Shown here: positions 1 through 5,694 of the stretch, piece after piece
Layout of the letters: each line of letters begins with the position of its first letter
Position numbering within the stretch: position 1 is the first letter of the stretch
Source of the DNA: Baffinella frigidus
Lineage: Eukaryota > Cryptophyceae > Cryptomonadales > Baffinellaceae
NCBI GenBank assembly: GCA_026770585.1
Contig: MU647294.1
Location: forward strand, 75,451-87,064
Reading direction: 5' to 3'
Length of the DNA: 11,614 nucleotides
Translations under genes and position numbers: made by a program
Notes under the pieces: model-generated
What the model was told of the DNA's origin: nothing
Databases searched by the model: none
What the model saw: the letters and a program-made list of their open reading frames with translations, nothing else

Positions 1-505
1 CACCCTACACCCTACGCCGTGCACCCTACACCCTACACCCTACACCCAACACCCTACACCCAACACCCTACACCATACACCCTGCACCCTACACCCTACA
101 CCCTGCTCCCTGCACCTTACACCCTACGCCGTGCACCTTACACCCTACACCCTACACCCAACACCCTACACCATACACCCTACACCCTGCACCAGGGTTT
201 CAGACGCCCGAACCCCTGCACCTCACACTCTACTCCCTAAACCCCAAGAACGCGCCTCGGTGCACGACCCTACACCCCACACCTTAAACCCTACAGCCTA
301 CACTCTACACACCCCACCCTAAACCCCTACGCCCCAAACTCTAAACCCCAAACCCCAGACCCTAGACCCTAAACCCTAGACCCTGAACCCTGAACCATGA
401 GCCCCAAACTCTGTACCCCAACCCCAAACCTTAAAATCTAAACCCTAGACCCTAAAACCTAAACCCTAAAGCCTAACCCCCAACACCCAAACCCTCAACC
501 CCCAA
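1..505. repeat. Telomere-like heptamer array, CCCTACA-rich then CCCTAAA/CCCCAAA
   Basis: Positions 1-240 are dominated by CCCTACA units with occasional CCCTGCA and CCCAACA variants. From about 280 to 505 the units shift to CCCTAAA, CCCCAAA and CCCTAGA. No exon is seen here. It is C-rich on the plus strand, the sense strand of the following gene, and probably belongs to an intron of that gene. Long open frames across it encode only YTLHPTP-type repeats and are not genes. Confidence 0.9.
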
Positions 506-507
506 AG

Positions 508-570
508 GTGGCGCGCAACGGGCCTGCCTTCGCGTCTGGAATCGCCCTGTACCCTTGTGGCGTTGGGCAC
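508..570 (+). CDS. Methyltransferase exon 1, copy a (partial)
   Basis: Begins after CAAAG at a good AG acceptor and reads VARNGPAFASGIALYPCGVG, then passes into a CCCTACA array. It matches the full exon at 1597-1686 over its first 20 codons but lacks the 3' third and the GT donor, so the junction with the array falls inside the exon. It may be a dead duplicate. Confidence 0.55.
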
Positions 571-3500
571 CCTGGACCCTACACTCTACACCCTACACCC
601 TACACCCTACACCCTACACCCTGCACCCTACACCCTACACCCTACACCCTACACCCTACACCCCACGAACGGCCGCAGGCCCTAAACCCTCAGCCCGTCT
701 GCAACTCCTTGTGGGACCGACCCAAACCCCTAAACCCTAACCCCCAAAAGGTGGTCCGTAACGAGCCAGAGTTCACGGCGGGGATCGCGCTGCACCCCTC
801 TCTTACCCTCAAATCTGAAGGAAAGGCGTCAATCTCCTATGGGAGCGAGCGTCTAGTTTTGATTTTAACCCCTACCCTGAACGGTAGGTGGTGCGCAACG
901 GCCCGGAGTTCACCCTAAGCCCAAGCGGCGGGAATCTAAATAGTCCGCCAATGGGGAACTGGAGCCGTCAGCCTCAAATCTCATAGAAAGGCTCCAATTC
1001 TCTCAGAGAGCGAGCGTCTAATTTTAAACCCTAACCCCAAAAAGGTCGTCCGTAACGGGCCGGAGTTCGCGGCGGGAATCGCGCTGTATCCTTGCGGCGA
1101 TTAATTTCATTACTCCACCCATAGGGAACTGGAGGTGTTAGCCTCCAATCTGAAGGAAAGGCTCCAATTCCCTACCGTCTAATTACAAACCCCTGAACGG
1201 TAGGTGGCGCGCAACGGGCCTTCCGAAGGAGGAAAAGCTCCAATCCCATATGGGGACGAGCGTTTACTCTTTGCGTGGGCCGCACCCTACACCCTAAACC
1301 CCAACCGAAACCCCAAAAAGGTCGTCCGTAATGGGCCGGAGTTCGCGGCGGGAATCGCGCTGTATCCTTGCGGCGATTAATTTCATTACTCCACCCATAG
1401 GGAACTGGAGGTGTTAGCCTCCAATCTGAAGGAAAGGCTCCAATTCCCTACCGTCTAATTACAAACCCCTGAACGGTAGGTGGCGCGCAACGGGCCTTCC
1501 GAAGGAGGAAAAGCTCCAATCCCATATGGGGACGAGCGTTTACTCTTTGCGTGGGCCGCACCCTACACCCTAAACCCCAACCGAAACCCCAAAAAGGTCG
1601 TCCGTAACGGCCCGGAGTTCGCGGTGGGAATCACGCTGTACCCTTGCGGCGTCGGGACACGCTACGGCCGAGGCCACGTGTCGCACGTACGTTTCGGGCT
1701 GAGGGTGCTTTTTTGCAGGGGGGTTGGGGTTTGGGGTTTGGGGGTCGGTGTTTAGGGCTGGTGGGGTTCGAATTTTTAGGGGGTTTGGGGGTTTTGGTTT
1801 GGGGTAAAGGGTAAAGGGTAAAGGGTAAAGGGTAAAGGGTAAAGGGTAAAGGGTAAAGGGTTAGGGGTTAGGGGTTGGGGCTGGGAGGGTTTACAGGGTG
1901 GACGTTAGGGGTTGGGGTTGAAGGGTTGAAGGGTTGGGGTGTAAGGTTTGGCGGGGAGTCGTGGCGGGGATCGCGCTGTACCCTTGCGCCTTCGGGACAC
2001 GCTACGGGAGAGGCCACGTGTCGCACGTACACCCCCAAACTCGCGGGTTTAGGGTTTGGGGTTTGGGGTGTGGGGTGTGGGATTTGGGGTTCAGGGCATG
2101 GTGTTTGGGCTTTGAGCTTTTGGGGTTGGGACATGGGGTTTGGGGTTTGGGGTTTGTTATTCGGGACTGGTGGGGTTTACGGGGTAGGCTTTGGGGCTTG
2201 GGGGTTGAGGGTTGAGGGTTGGGGCGTAGGATGTGGGGTATAGGGTGCCGAATTTAAGGTGTTTTTTTCGTGCTGGCAGATGGGCATAGACCCTGCGATG
2301 GCAATGTTCCGGGAGGCGGACGCGGGGGAGGACGTGACTCAGTTTCTGGTACCGTCAGGACACGCAGCAGGACGTGACACTCTGTCCTGCGGTACAAAAT
2401 TAAAACCAGACTTGTATCTGGAAGTCCCACTTGTGACCTGGCGTAGCCTGGCAGATGGGGTTGGATCCGGTAATGGCGATGTTCCGCCAGGCGGACGCAG
2501 GGTGGCAACTTTCGTATCCTTTTGAGCCATTCTAGTAGAACATACACCAGTCACGAGGTTACACACCTTATCTTGGTACAGATCCTTACATCCCCACATA
2601 TAAATAGGGTGCTCCAGCATTTTCGAGTGGTACCCCGGGGATCAGTTTCTGGTACCTCCAGGACACGCTGCAGGACGTGACCCTCTTTCCTTCCTTTGTC
2701 AATTCCTGGTCACGTCCTGGTCACGTGACCATCTCCTTCCGACATTTCCTGGCAGATGGGGGTAGACCCAGCAATGGTGATGTTCCGCGAGGCGGACGCG
2801 GGGGGGGGCGTGCCGGTTGTACGGCTTTCTGACATCCTCCAGGGCCCGGCTGTGCTCATGAAGGTCAGGGCCGCCCTGAACCATACACCCTCAACCCTAC
2901 GCCCTAAACCCGAACCCCTAAGCCTCTCCCTGGTGCGCTTCTCCGACATCCTCCAGGGCCCGGCGGTGCTCATGAAGGTGAACTCAACCCTAAACCCTAC
3001 AACTCTTAACCGAAGGTGGGAGCGCCCAAACACGTTCAGGGCAGGGACTCTAGTAAAGAACGGTAGTAAAAAAAGGGGAAACTGCAGTAAAAAAGGGCAA
3101 ACACACACCTACACTTGGAGTTGTGATGTTTTGTGAGGCGGACGCGGGCGGGGTGCGATATCAGAGATCCGCGTATCAGAGGCTGTCTGGTATCGTCCCA
3201 AGGCCCCGCGGTGCGCATCAAGATCAGAGCCGCCCACACAGTCTATGTGGGCTCTTTCCCGCTCCAAAGTTGACGGATTTGTACCGCACATCGAGCATGT
3301 CAACTTGCGAATAGTCTGTCAACCCGATTCTGAAAGAAAAATAGGTTTCCCCGGATAAGGTTCTTTGGTTGCCTGCAGGCTGACACGGAGGGCGGTGTTT
3401 TGCTATGAGGGTTCAGGGTGTATGGCGTAGGGCGTAGGGTTTAGGGTTTAGGGTGTATTGTTTAGGGCCGTGTTAGAAACGAGTGATTAATCAACGTCTC

Positions 3501-5074
3501 ATGTGGCGTTGTCCTCAGGTCGGAGGGGGCAAATGAATCATGTGTTTCCAACACAGCTCTAAACCTTAAACCCTCAACCCTCAACCCTAAACCCTAAGCC
3601 CTAAACCCTAAACTCGCAAGTCGACACGGAGGGGGGGGAGCTTGATATCTTGGAAGGGTGGGACACTGCGGCGAACCCCGTACGTCATCTCCTCGTTGAG
3701 GTTGGACCCCGAAACCCGAAACCCGAAACCCGAAACCCGAAACCCGAAACCCGAAACCCGAAACCCGAAACCCGAAACCCGAAACACGAAAATGACGAAA
3801 CACAACCCCCAACGGCCTCCGTTTTGAGGTGGGTGGAGGCCACAACCTCCGAGACCCAAAACCCGAGACCGTAGAGCCTAAACCTGTGAGCGATGATACC
3901 CAGACACGCAGAAACCCGAATCCTTCATGCCGAAACCTGAAGCCCGAACCCTAAACCCTAAAACCTAACCCCGAAACCCAAAACCCGAAACCCGAAACGC
4001 AGATCAAGGGTCCAAACCAAAAACGCGTCAAGGCGCTCCTCGCGTCTCGAGGATACACAATCTGCCGCCAGGTATCCCCTCTCTCTCAATTGAAGTCAAC
4101 GTTTTGGTGTATCTTAAGGATGAACCTTGCTGTCTTAGCCTCGACGTAGCTGGACCATGATGCAAATCCACCCTTAAGATAGCAAACTGGCGATTTAAAT
4201 TGGGTCTATTTTCACATGAAATGCGGAAATGTGGGCGTTGTTCGCGTCTCGGGGGTACACTATTTTCCGCAAGGTGCGCCCTCCCTCCTAGCTCTACCTC
4301 CGTCTATTTGGGCTCACCCGACCGAGTTGGAATGAACATCGCTCTCTCTCTCTCTCTCTCGAGGGCAGAACCGCGAGCGCTACGCCAAAGCCCTCGCCAG
4401 ACGTAGCGTGTACGTGGCAGCGGAGGGGGGTGGAGGCTGCAACCCTAACCCCAACCCCCAACACCCAACCCCCAACCCCAAACCCCCAGCACCCAACCCC
4501 AACCCCCAACCCCCAACCCCCAACCCCCAACCCCCAACCCCCAACCCCCAACCCCCAACCCCCAACCCCCAACCCCCAACCCCCTAAACCTTAAACCCTA
4601 CACCCCAAACCCTAAACCCCAAATGCTGCCGGCAGTACCGAGAGCGCTACTCGAAAGCGCTCGCCGCGGACGTGGCAGCGCAAGGGGGCGGGGTGGAGGC
4701 TGCGATGCTCCTCACGCAGGAGCGCTCCCTACCCTACCCTACTCTACGCTACCCTACCCTACCCCACCCTTCCCTACCCTAGCCTACCCTATGCTACCCT
4801 GCCCTGCCCTACCCTATCCTACCCTAAACCCTAAACCCTAAACCCTAGACCATAAACCTTGCACCCTACACCCTACACCCCAAACCCCAAACCCCAAACC
4901 CCAAACCCTAAACCCTAAACCCTAAACCCTCAACCCTCAACCCTAAACCCTAAACCCCAAACCCTAAACCCTAACCCCTAACCCCAAAACCTGACGCAGG
5001 AGTGCACGGAGGAGGACAAGAATGAGGAGTTCTGGTTTTCGCGCCCGGCCAGTACAGGGGAACCTCGCTCATAA
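508..5074 (+). CDS. FkbM-family methyltransferase gene, 3' part, multi-exon, with duplicated exons
   Basis: Seen: plus-strand coding islands with AG acceptors and GT donors which, read in order, give LYPCGVGTR, then RLSDILQGPAVLMK, then VDTEGGELDILEGWD...HLLVE, then IKGPNQKRVKALLASRGYTI. Known: FkbM (Methyltransf_21) proteins show a [LV]xP[CV]A[LV]xxRxG stretch, an RLDDLL-like helix, a KxDxEGxExxxLxG strand and turn, and a C-terminal VE...LL...GY segment, in this order. They are SAM-dependent, mostly O-methylating enzymes acting on sugars or small molecules. Inferred: this is the C-terminal half of such a gene. The N-terminal SAM-binding half is absent and should lie upstream of the window. 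Borders are almost all phase 0. The introns are telomere-like heptamer arrays. Several exons are duplicated and the best copy of the third has an acceptor problem, so the locus may be a pseudogene. The substrate is unknown. Confidence 0.72.
574..750. repeat. CCCTACA array grading into CCCTAAA/CCCCAAA
   Basis: About 12 near-identical CCCTACA units at 574-662 follow exon copy 1a directly. They are followed by degenerate CCCTAAA-type units up to the acceptor of the next exon copy. Confidence 0.85.
751..798 (+). CDS. Methyltransferase exon 1, copy b (partial)
   Basis: Starts after AAAAG and reads VVRNEPEFTAGIALHP, then diverges into a non-telomeric stretch (about 799-860) that recurs near 960-1020, 1141-1180 and 1417-1456. 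No donor is found at the expected place. It is a decayed copy of exon 1. Confidence 0.5.
888..914 (+). CDS. Methyltransferase exon 1, copy c (short 5' fragment)
   Basis: After a GGTAG acceptor the sequence reads VVRNGPEFT and then leaves the exon consensus. Only the first nine codons are retained. Its upstream flank, CCCTGAACGGTAG, also precedes the fragments at 1204 and 1480, so the acceptor region was duplicated together with the exon start. Confidence 0.45.
1045..1320 (+). repeat. 276-bp tandem unit, copy 1, carrying two exon-1 starts
   Basis: This segment is repeated directly as 1321-1596. It contains an exon-1 copy reading VVRNGPEFAAGIALYPCG (1045-1098, followed by the in-frame stop TAA), a non-telomeric spacer with an ACTCCACCCATAGGG box, a short exon-1 fragment VARNGPSEG (1204-1230), and a short CCCTACA/CCCTAAA stretch ending in the next AAAAAG acceptor. 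Confidence 0.95.
1321..1596 (+). repeat. 276-bp tandem unit, copy 2
   Basis: Base-for-base repeat of 1045-1320, with one difference noticed (T at 1332 where copy 1 has C at 1056). It contains the fourth long exon-1 copy and a second VARNGPSEG fragment at 1480-1506. The near-identity, against strong decay elsewhere, marks a recent duplication. The length is 92 codons exactly. Confidence 0.95.
1597..1686 (+). CDS. Methyltransferase exon 1, best full copy
   Basis: Thirty codons between an AAAAAG acceptor and a strong GTACGT donor, phase 0 at both ends. It begins VVRNGPEF and contains LYPCGVGTRYGRGHVSH. In FkbM methyltransferases the corresponding region, just after the SAM-binding strands, has the pattern [LV]xPxAxxxRxGxxxx, and I align LYPCGVGTRYGRG to it. 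This is the only copy with both splice borders and no stop. Assignment to the methyltransferase depends on its order and phase before exon 2 and is less certain than for exons 2-4. Confidence 0.65.
1690..1955. repeat. G-rich heptamer array with (GGGTAAA)8
   Basis: GGGTTTGG/GGGGTTTGG units, then eight uninterrupted GGGTAAA units at 1802-1857, then GGGTTAG/GGGTTGAA units. This array is G-rich on the plus strand, opposite to the polarity of the other arrays in this gene. Confidence 0.9.
1958..2026 (+). CDS. Methyltransferase exon 1, 3' copy with donor
   Basis: Reads VVAGIALYPCAFGTRYGRG followed by HVSH, ending before GTACAC at the same place as the donor at 1686. The 5' end is disrupted: the VVRNGPEF start is shortened and no clean acceptor is seen. 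It is therefore the complement of the 5' copies, keeping the donor half. It may be a decayed duplicate. Confidence 0.5.
2030..2265. repeat. G-rich TTTGGGG/TTGAGGG array
   Basis: Degenerate GGGGTTT and GGGTTGA units fill the space between the last exon-1 copy and the first exon-2 copy. It ends in a T-rich run and GCTGGCAG, a good polypyrimidine tract and acceptor for 2280. Confidence 0.85.
2280..2330 (+). CDS. Methyltransferase exon 2, copy a (5' half)
   Basis: Follows a TTTTTTTCGTGCTGGCAG acceptor and reads MGIDPAMAMFREADAGE, matching the first half of the full exon at 2756. The RLSDIL half is missing. The open frame continues through a repeated QFLVPSGHAAGRD stretch instead. Confidence 0.5.
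2340..2378 (+). repeat. Repeat of about 39 bp, copy 1 (CAGTTTCTGGTACC...GACGTGAC)
   Basis: Occurs again at 2643-2681 with a few changes. In the same frame both copies read FLVPxGHAAGRD after a CAG, so this could be another short exon copied twice. Alternatively it is non-coding flank carried along with the exon-2 copies. No family is recognised. Confidence 0.5.
2455..2502 (+). CDS. Methyltransferase exon 2, copy b (5' half)
   Basis: After GCCTGGCAG it reads MGLDPVMAMFRQADAG and then diverges. It is a second 5'-half copy that keeps the acceptor and lacks the RLSDIL part and the donor. Confidence 0.5.
2503..2755. other. Spacer upstream of the full exon 2
   Basis: About 250 bases without heptamer arrays. 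It holds the second 39-bp repeat (2643-2681), a CCTGGTCACGTCCTGGTCACGTGACC duplication near 2706-2730 and the polypyrimidine tract and acceptor CATTTCCTGGCAG of the next exon. No gene is seen. Confidence 0.6.
2756..2863 (+). CDS. Methyltransferase exon 2, full copy
   Basis: Thirty-six codons between CCTGGCAG and GTCAGG, phase 0 at both ends. It begins MGVDPAMVMFREADAGGG and ends VVRLSDILQGPAVLMK. The VVRLSDIL...VLMK part matches the FkbM segment just before the KxDxEG strand. Followed by exon 3 it would give VLMK-VDTEGGEL, a textbook FkbM junction. A GGGGGGGGG run at 2803-2811 is in frame and a slippage risk. Confidence 0.72.
2878..2929. repeat. Short C-rich heptamer stretch
   Basis: CCATACACCCTCAACCCTACGCCCTAAACCC-type degenerate units separate two copies of the 3' half of exon 2. 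A similar stretch (about 2982-3008) follows the second copy. Confidence 0.75.
2930..2977 (+). CDS. Methyltransferase exon 2, copy d (3' half with donor)
   Basis: Reads LVRFSDILQGPAVLMK and ends before GTGAAC. The codon changes against 2756-2863 are conservative or silent (Leu-Phe, GCT to GCG), and the donor is intact. It lacks the MGVDPAMVMFREADAG half and starts straight out of a C-rich array with a CTCTCCCTGG stretch. Confidence 0.55.
3116..3233 (+). pseudogene. Methyltransferase exon 2, decayed copy e
   Basis: VMFCEADAGG is followed by an insertion and then a nucleotide-level match to the RLSDILQGPAVLMK region, read out of frame (GGCTGTCTGGTATCGTCCCAAGG...). Frameshifts and the loss of GT after the AAG position mark it as dead. 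Confidence 0.6.
3267..3306. repeat. AAGTTGAC...GTCAACTT short inverted repeat, copy 1
   Basis: An 8-bp perfect inverted repeat around GGATTTGTACCGCACATCGAGCAT. The family also occurs at 8712-8751, 10570-10780 (interrupted), 10853-10891 and 10956-10993. Shared flanks (GTCTATGTGGGCTCTTTCCCGCTCC before, GAATAGTCTGTCAACCCGA after) suggest the true element spans about 3238-3329. Confidence 0.8.
3379..3408 (+). CDS. Methyltransferase exon 3, copy a (5' fragment with good acceptor)
   Basis: After TTGCCTGCAG it reads ADTEGGVLL and then meets TGA. It keeps the DTEGG motif and a canonical CAG acceptor in phase 0, but loses the rest of exon 3. It is valuable because it shows where the ancestral acceptor was. 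Confidence 0.5.
   Translation, partial: ADTEGGVLL
3410..3612. repeat. Heptamer arrays flanking element D, opposite polarity
   Basis: GGGTTTA units at 3430-3467 (G-rich) lie left of element D and CCCTCAA/CCCTAAA units at 3560-3612 (C-rich) lie right of it, so array polarity switches across the small palindromic element. Confidence 0.75.
3469..3556. mobile_element. MITE-like element with TGTTAGAAAC/GTTTCCAACA ends (family D)
   Basis: Terminal inverted repeats of about 12 bp, imperfect (TGTTAGAAAC at 3471-3480 against GTTTCCAACA at 3544-3553), enclose about 60 bp of non-telomeric sequence including a GATTAATC/GAATCAT inner match. It is inserted between G-rich heptamers on the left and C-rich heptamers on the right. 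No coding capacity. Confidence 0.6.
3620..3700 (+). CDS. Methyltransferase exon 3, DxEG motif exon
   Basis: Reads VDTEGGELDILEGWDTAANP then VRHLLVE, before GTTGGA. The pattern DxEGxExxILxGW...V..LxVE is the most diagnostic part of FkbM-family methyltransferases, and this exon carries it whole. Oddity: GTC follows CAA rather than CAG, so the only AG is one base inside (exon start 3621), which would throw the junction with exon 2 out of frame by one base. The sister copy at 3379 has a proper CAG|GCT. Either the acceptor is mutated (pseudogene or alternative partner) or this copy pairs with an exon of a different phase. Confidence 0.72.
3706..4000. repeat. CCCGAAA array, then mixed C-rich heptamers
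   Basis: Eleven consecutive CCCGAAA units at about 3708-3784, then a 110-base non-repeat spacer and further CCCGAAA/CCCTAAA/CCCCGAA units up to the acceptor at 4001. This variant is nearly confined to this intron. Confidence 0.9.
4003..4071 (+). CDS. Methyltransferase exon 4, full copy
   Basis: Twenty-three codons from CGCAG to GTATCC, phase 0 at both ends: IKGPNQKRVKALLASRGYTI then CRQ. After exon 3 (HLLVE) this gives VEIKGPN...LLASRGY, matching the C-terminal FkbM arrangement in which a VE strand is followed by a loop, a helix and a GY strand. Confidence 0.68.
4100..4190. repeat. Decayed palindromic element related to the family at 10621
   Basis: GTTTTGGTGTATCTTAAGG at 4099-4117 resembles the left part of the element at 10621-10760 (TTTTGGTGTATCTTACGG), and GCTGTCTTA follows in both. 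TATCTTAAGG and CCTTAAGATA form an internal inverted repeat. The copy is truncated or rearranged. Confidence 0.45.
4232..4273 (+). CDS. Methyltransferase exon 4, copy b (3' part with donor)
   Basis: Reads WALFASRGYTIFRK and ends before GTGCGC. It matches VKALLASRGYTICRQ of 4003-4071 with conservative changes and keeps the donor. Upstream is not exon-like and no clean acceptor is seen. Confidence 0.5.
4341..4360. repeat. CT dinucleotide run serving as polypyrimidine tract
   Basis: A (CT)n run of about 20 bases lies directly upstream of CGAGGGCAG, the acceptor of the next coding island, and fits a polypyrimidine tract. Confidence 0.6.
4369..4428 (+). CDS. C-terminal exon 5, copy a
   Basis: After the CT tract and GGGCAG it reads NRERYAKALA, then RRSVYVAAEG, before GGTGGAG and a CCCAACC array. 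It matches 4636-4692 at both ends, with a rearranged middle. The family role of this tail is not recognised. Position and phase 0 suggest a lineage-specific extension of the methyltransferase. Confidence 0.45.
4439..4625. repeat. CCCCCAA array
   Basis: Degenerate CCCAACC units lead into about twelve consecutive CCCCCAA units (4498-4583), then CCCTAAA/CCCCAAA units. The homogeneous variant is peculiar to this intron. Confidence 0.9.
4636..4722 (+). CDS. C-terminal exon 5, copy b
   Basis: After GCCGGCAG it reads YRERYSKALAADVAAQGGG and, if read on, VEAAMLLTQE. A donor could be GTGGAG at 4693, phase 0. In that case CTCCTCACGCAG at 4708-4719 is a copied acceptor of the next exon, since the same ACGCAG|GAG occurs at 4999/5000. 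Both readings are open. No recognised domain. Confidence 0.5.
4728..4990. repeat. CCCTA pentamers, then CCCTAAA/CCCCAAA/CCCTACA heptamers
   Basis: At 4730-4825 the unit is five bases (TACCC/CTACC), unlike the heptamers elsewhere. From 4824 nearly canonical CCCTAAA units appear, interspersed with CCCCAAA, CCCTACA and CCCTCAA blocks, up to the next acceptor. Confidence 0.9.
5000..5074 (+). CDS. Terminal exon 6 with stop supplied by a palindromic element
   Basis: After CTGACGCAG the frame reads ECTEEDKNEEFWFSRPA, acidic then aromatic, and continues for seven residues into the inverted-repeat element that starts at 5052, ending at TAA 5072-5074. LTQE across the acceptor is also found at the end of copy 5b. 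The original 3' end is unknown. GTACAG at 5052 could also act as a donor. Inferred to close the methyltransferase gene. Confidence 0.45.
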   Translation, partial: ECTEEDKNEEFWFSRPASTGEPRS

Positions 5075-5172
5075 GAAACCGCCCCCCTCAGGACCCTACA
5101 CCAGGGCTATGCCTAGGGCCCTATGGTGGCCCTATGGGGGGGGCGTTTTCTATGAGCGAGGAGCCCCTGTAC
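5052..5172. mobile_element. Palindromic MITE family A, copy 1
   Basis: Ends GTACAGGGG...CCCCTGTAC with inner inverted matches CTCGCTCATAAGAAAC/GTTTTCTATGAGCGAG, about 35 bp per arm. The middle is rich in CCTAGG and CCCTA boxes. It could fold into a long hairpin. Non-coding and so non-autonomous. Confidence 0.85.
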
Positions 5173-5290
5173 AGGGGTGCATCGCTCATAAGAAACCGCC
5201 CCCCCCCCCTAGGACCACCATAGGGCCTAGGCGGAGGCCTACTGTAGGGTCTTATGGGGGTCGGTTTCTTATGAGCGAGGTACTGCTGTA
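5169..5290. mobile_element. Palindromic MITE family A, copy 2
   Basis: Shares the central GTAC (5169-5172) with copy 1, so the two lie head to tail with no spacer. Arms: GTACAGGGGTGCATCGCTCA against TATGAGCGAGGTACTGCTGTA, with AAGAAACCG/CGGTTTCTT continuing the match. The right end is less conserved. Confidence 0.85.
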
Positions 5291-5294
5291 GGGG

Positions 5295-5440
5295 TTAGGG
5301 GTTAGGCTTTCCCAACCCCTCCAGGGCTGAGGCAGAGGAAGCGGCGGCGTGGATGTGAATAAAGGACTGCCTCAGATCTGCCGCAGCAGCATACATGGTT
5401 GCCATGTTGGTGTCGATACGTTCATAGGGCAGCGTCCTGA
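5295..5440 (-). CDS. Possible minus-strand exon of an unknown gene
   Basis: The minus strand is open and compositionally protein-like: LPYERIDTNMATMYAAAADL, then RQSFIHIHAAASSASALEGL. A second partial match, SIHMHTAAS, is encoded at about 5566-5590 on the same strand, with codon-level conservation, on the other side of element B. I recognise no family. It lies 3' of the CRAL-TRIO stop in the same direction, so it could be another gene's exon or debris of an element. The frame runs into the repeats on both sides. Confidence 0.35.
5358..5363 (+). promoter_or_regulatory. AATAAA motif downstream of the methyltransferase stop
   Basis: The hexamer lies about 285 bases after the TAA at 5072-5074. 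It may be a polyadenylation signal or chance; algal genes often use other signals. Confidence 0.2.
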
Positions 5441-5455
5441 AAACTGGGTAGTTAA

Positions 5456-5551
5456 GCCTACGGTATTGCCTAGACCGTAGGGGCCTAGGGGGGGTCCTAT
5501 GGAACATTAGGTCCTAGGGGCCCTACGGCCTACCGTAGGCAATACCGTAGC
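5456..5551. mobile_element. Palindromic MITE family B
   Basis: Arms CCTACGGTATTGCCTA and TAGGCAATACCGTAG flank a core of GGGGCCTAGGG/CCTAGGGGCCCTA boxes. It splits two copies of a minus-strand IHxHxAAS-coding stretch. Core boxes resemble those of families A and C. Confidence 0.75.
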
Positions 5552-5590
5552 GCCCAGTGGTGGACGCGGCGGTGTGCATGTGAATGGAGG

Positions 5591-5593
<3 letters not shown>

Positions 5594-5642
<49 letters not shown>

Positions 5643-5694
5643 GGAGGGAGAGAGAGAGAGAGAGAGAGAGAAAGAAAGAGAGAGAGAGAGAGAG
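5594..5694. repeat. GA microsatellite
   Basis: About 100 bases of (GA)n interrupted by AAAGAGGGAGGGA and AAAGAAAG. Open frames across it (RERER or SLSLS) are artefacts. Confidence 0.95.

Noticed and set aside
19-322. Open frames encoding YTLHPTP repeats
   Set aside because: Pure translation of CCCTACA heptamers; every frame of a 7-bp repeat without stops is open. No start context or domain.
1-505. True telomere end
   Set aside because: Units are mixed and degenerate, both polarities occur through the window, and exons are interspersed; these are interstitial telomere-like arrays. The window edge is arbitrary.
1868-2243. Overlapping open frames rich in Gly-Val-Trp-Leu
   Set aside because: Products of G-rich heptamer arrays; only the VAGIALYPC segment inside is exon-like.
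2254-2547. Minus-strand reading of the exon-2 region
   Set aside because: The plus strand has acceptors, a polypyrimidine tract, conserved frame and FkbM motifs; the minus frames are shadows.
4294-4572. GVGGWGLG minus-strand open frames
   Set aside because: Translation of the CCCCCAA array.
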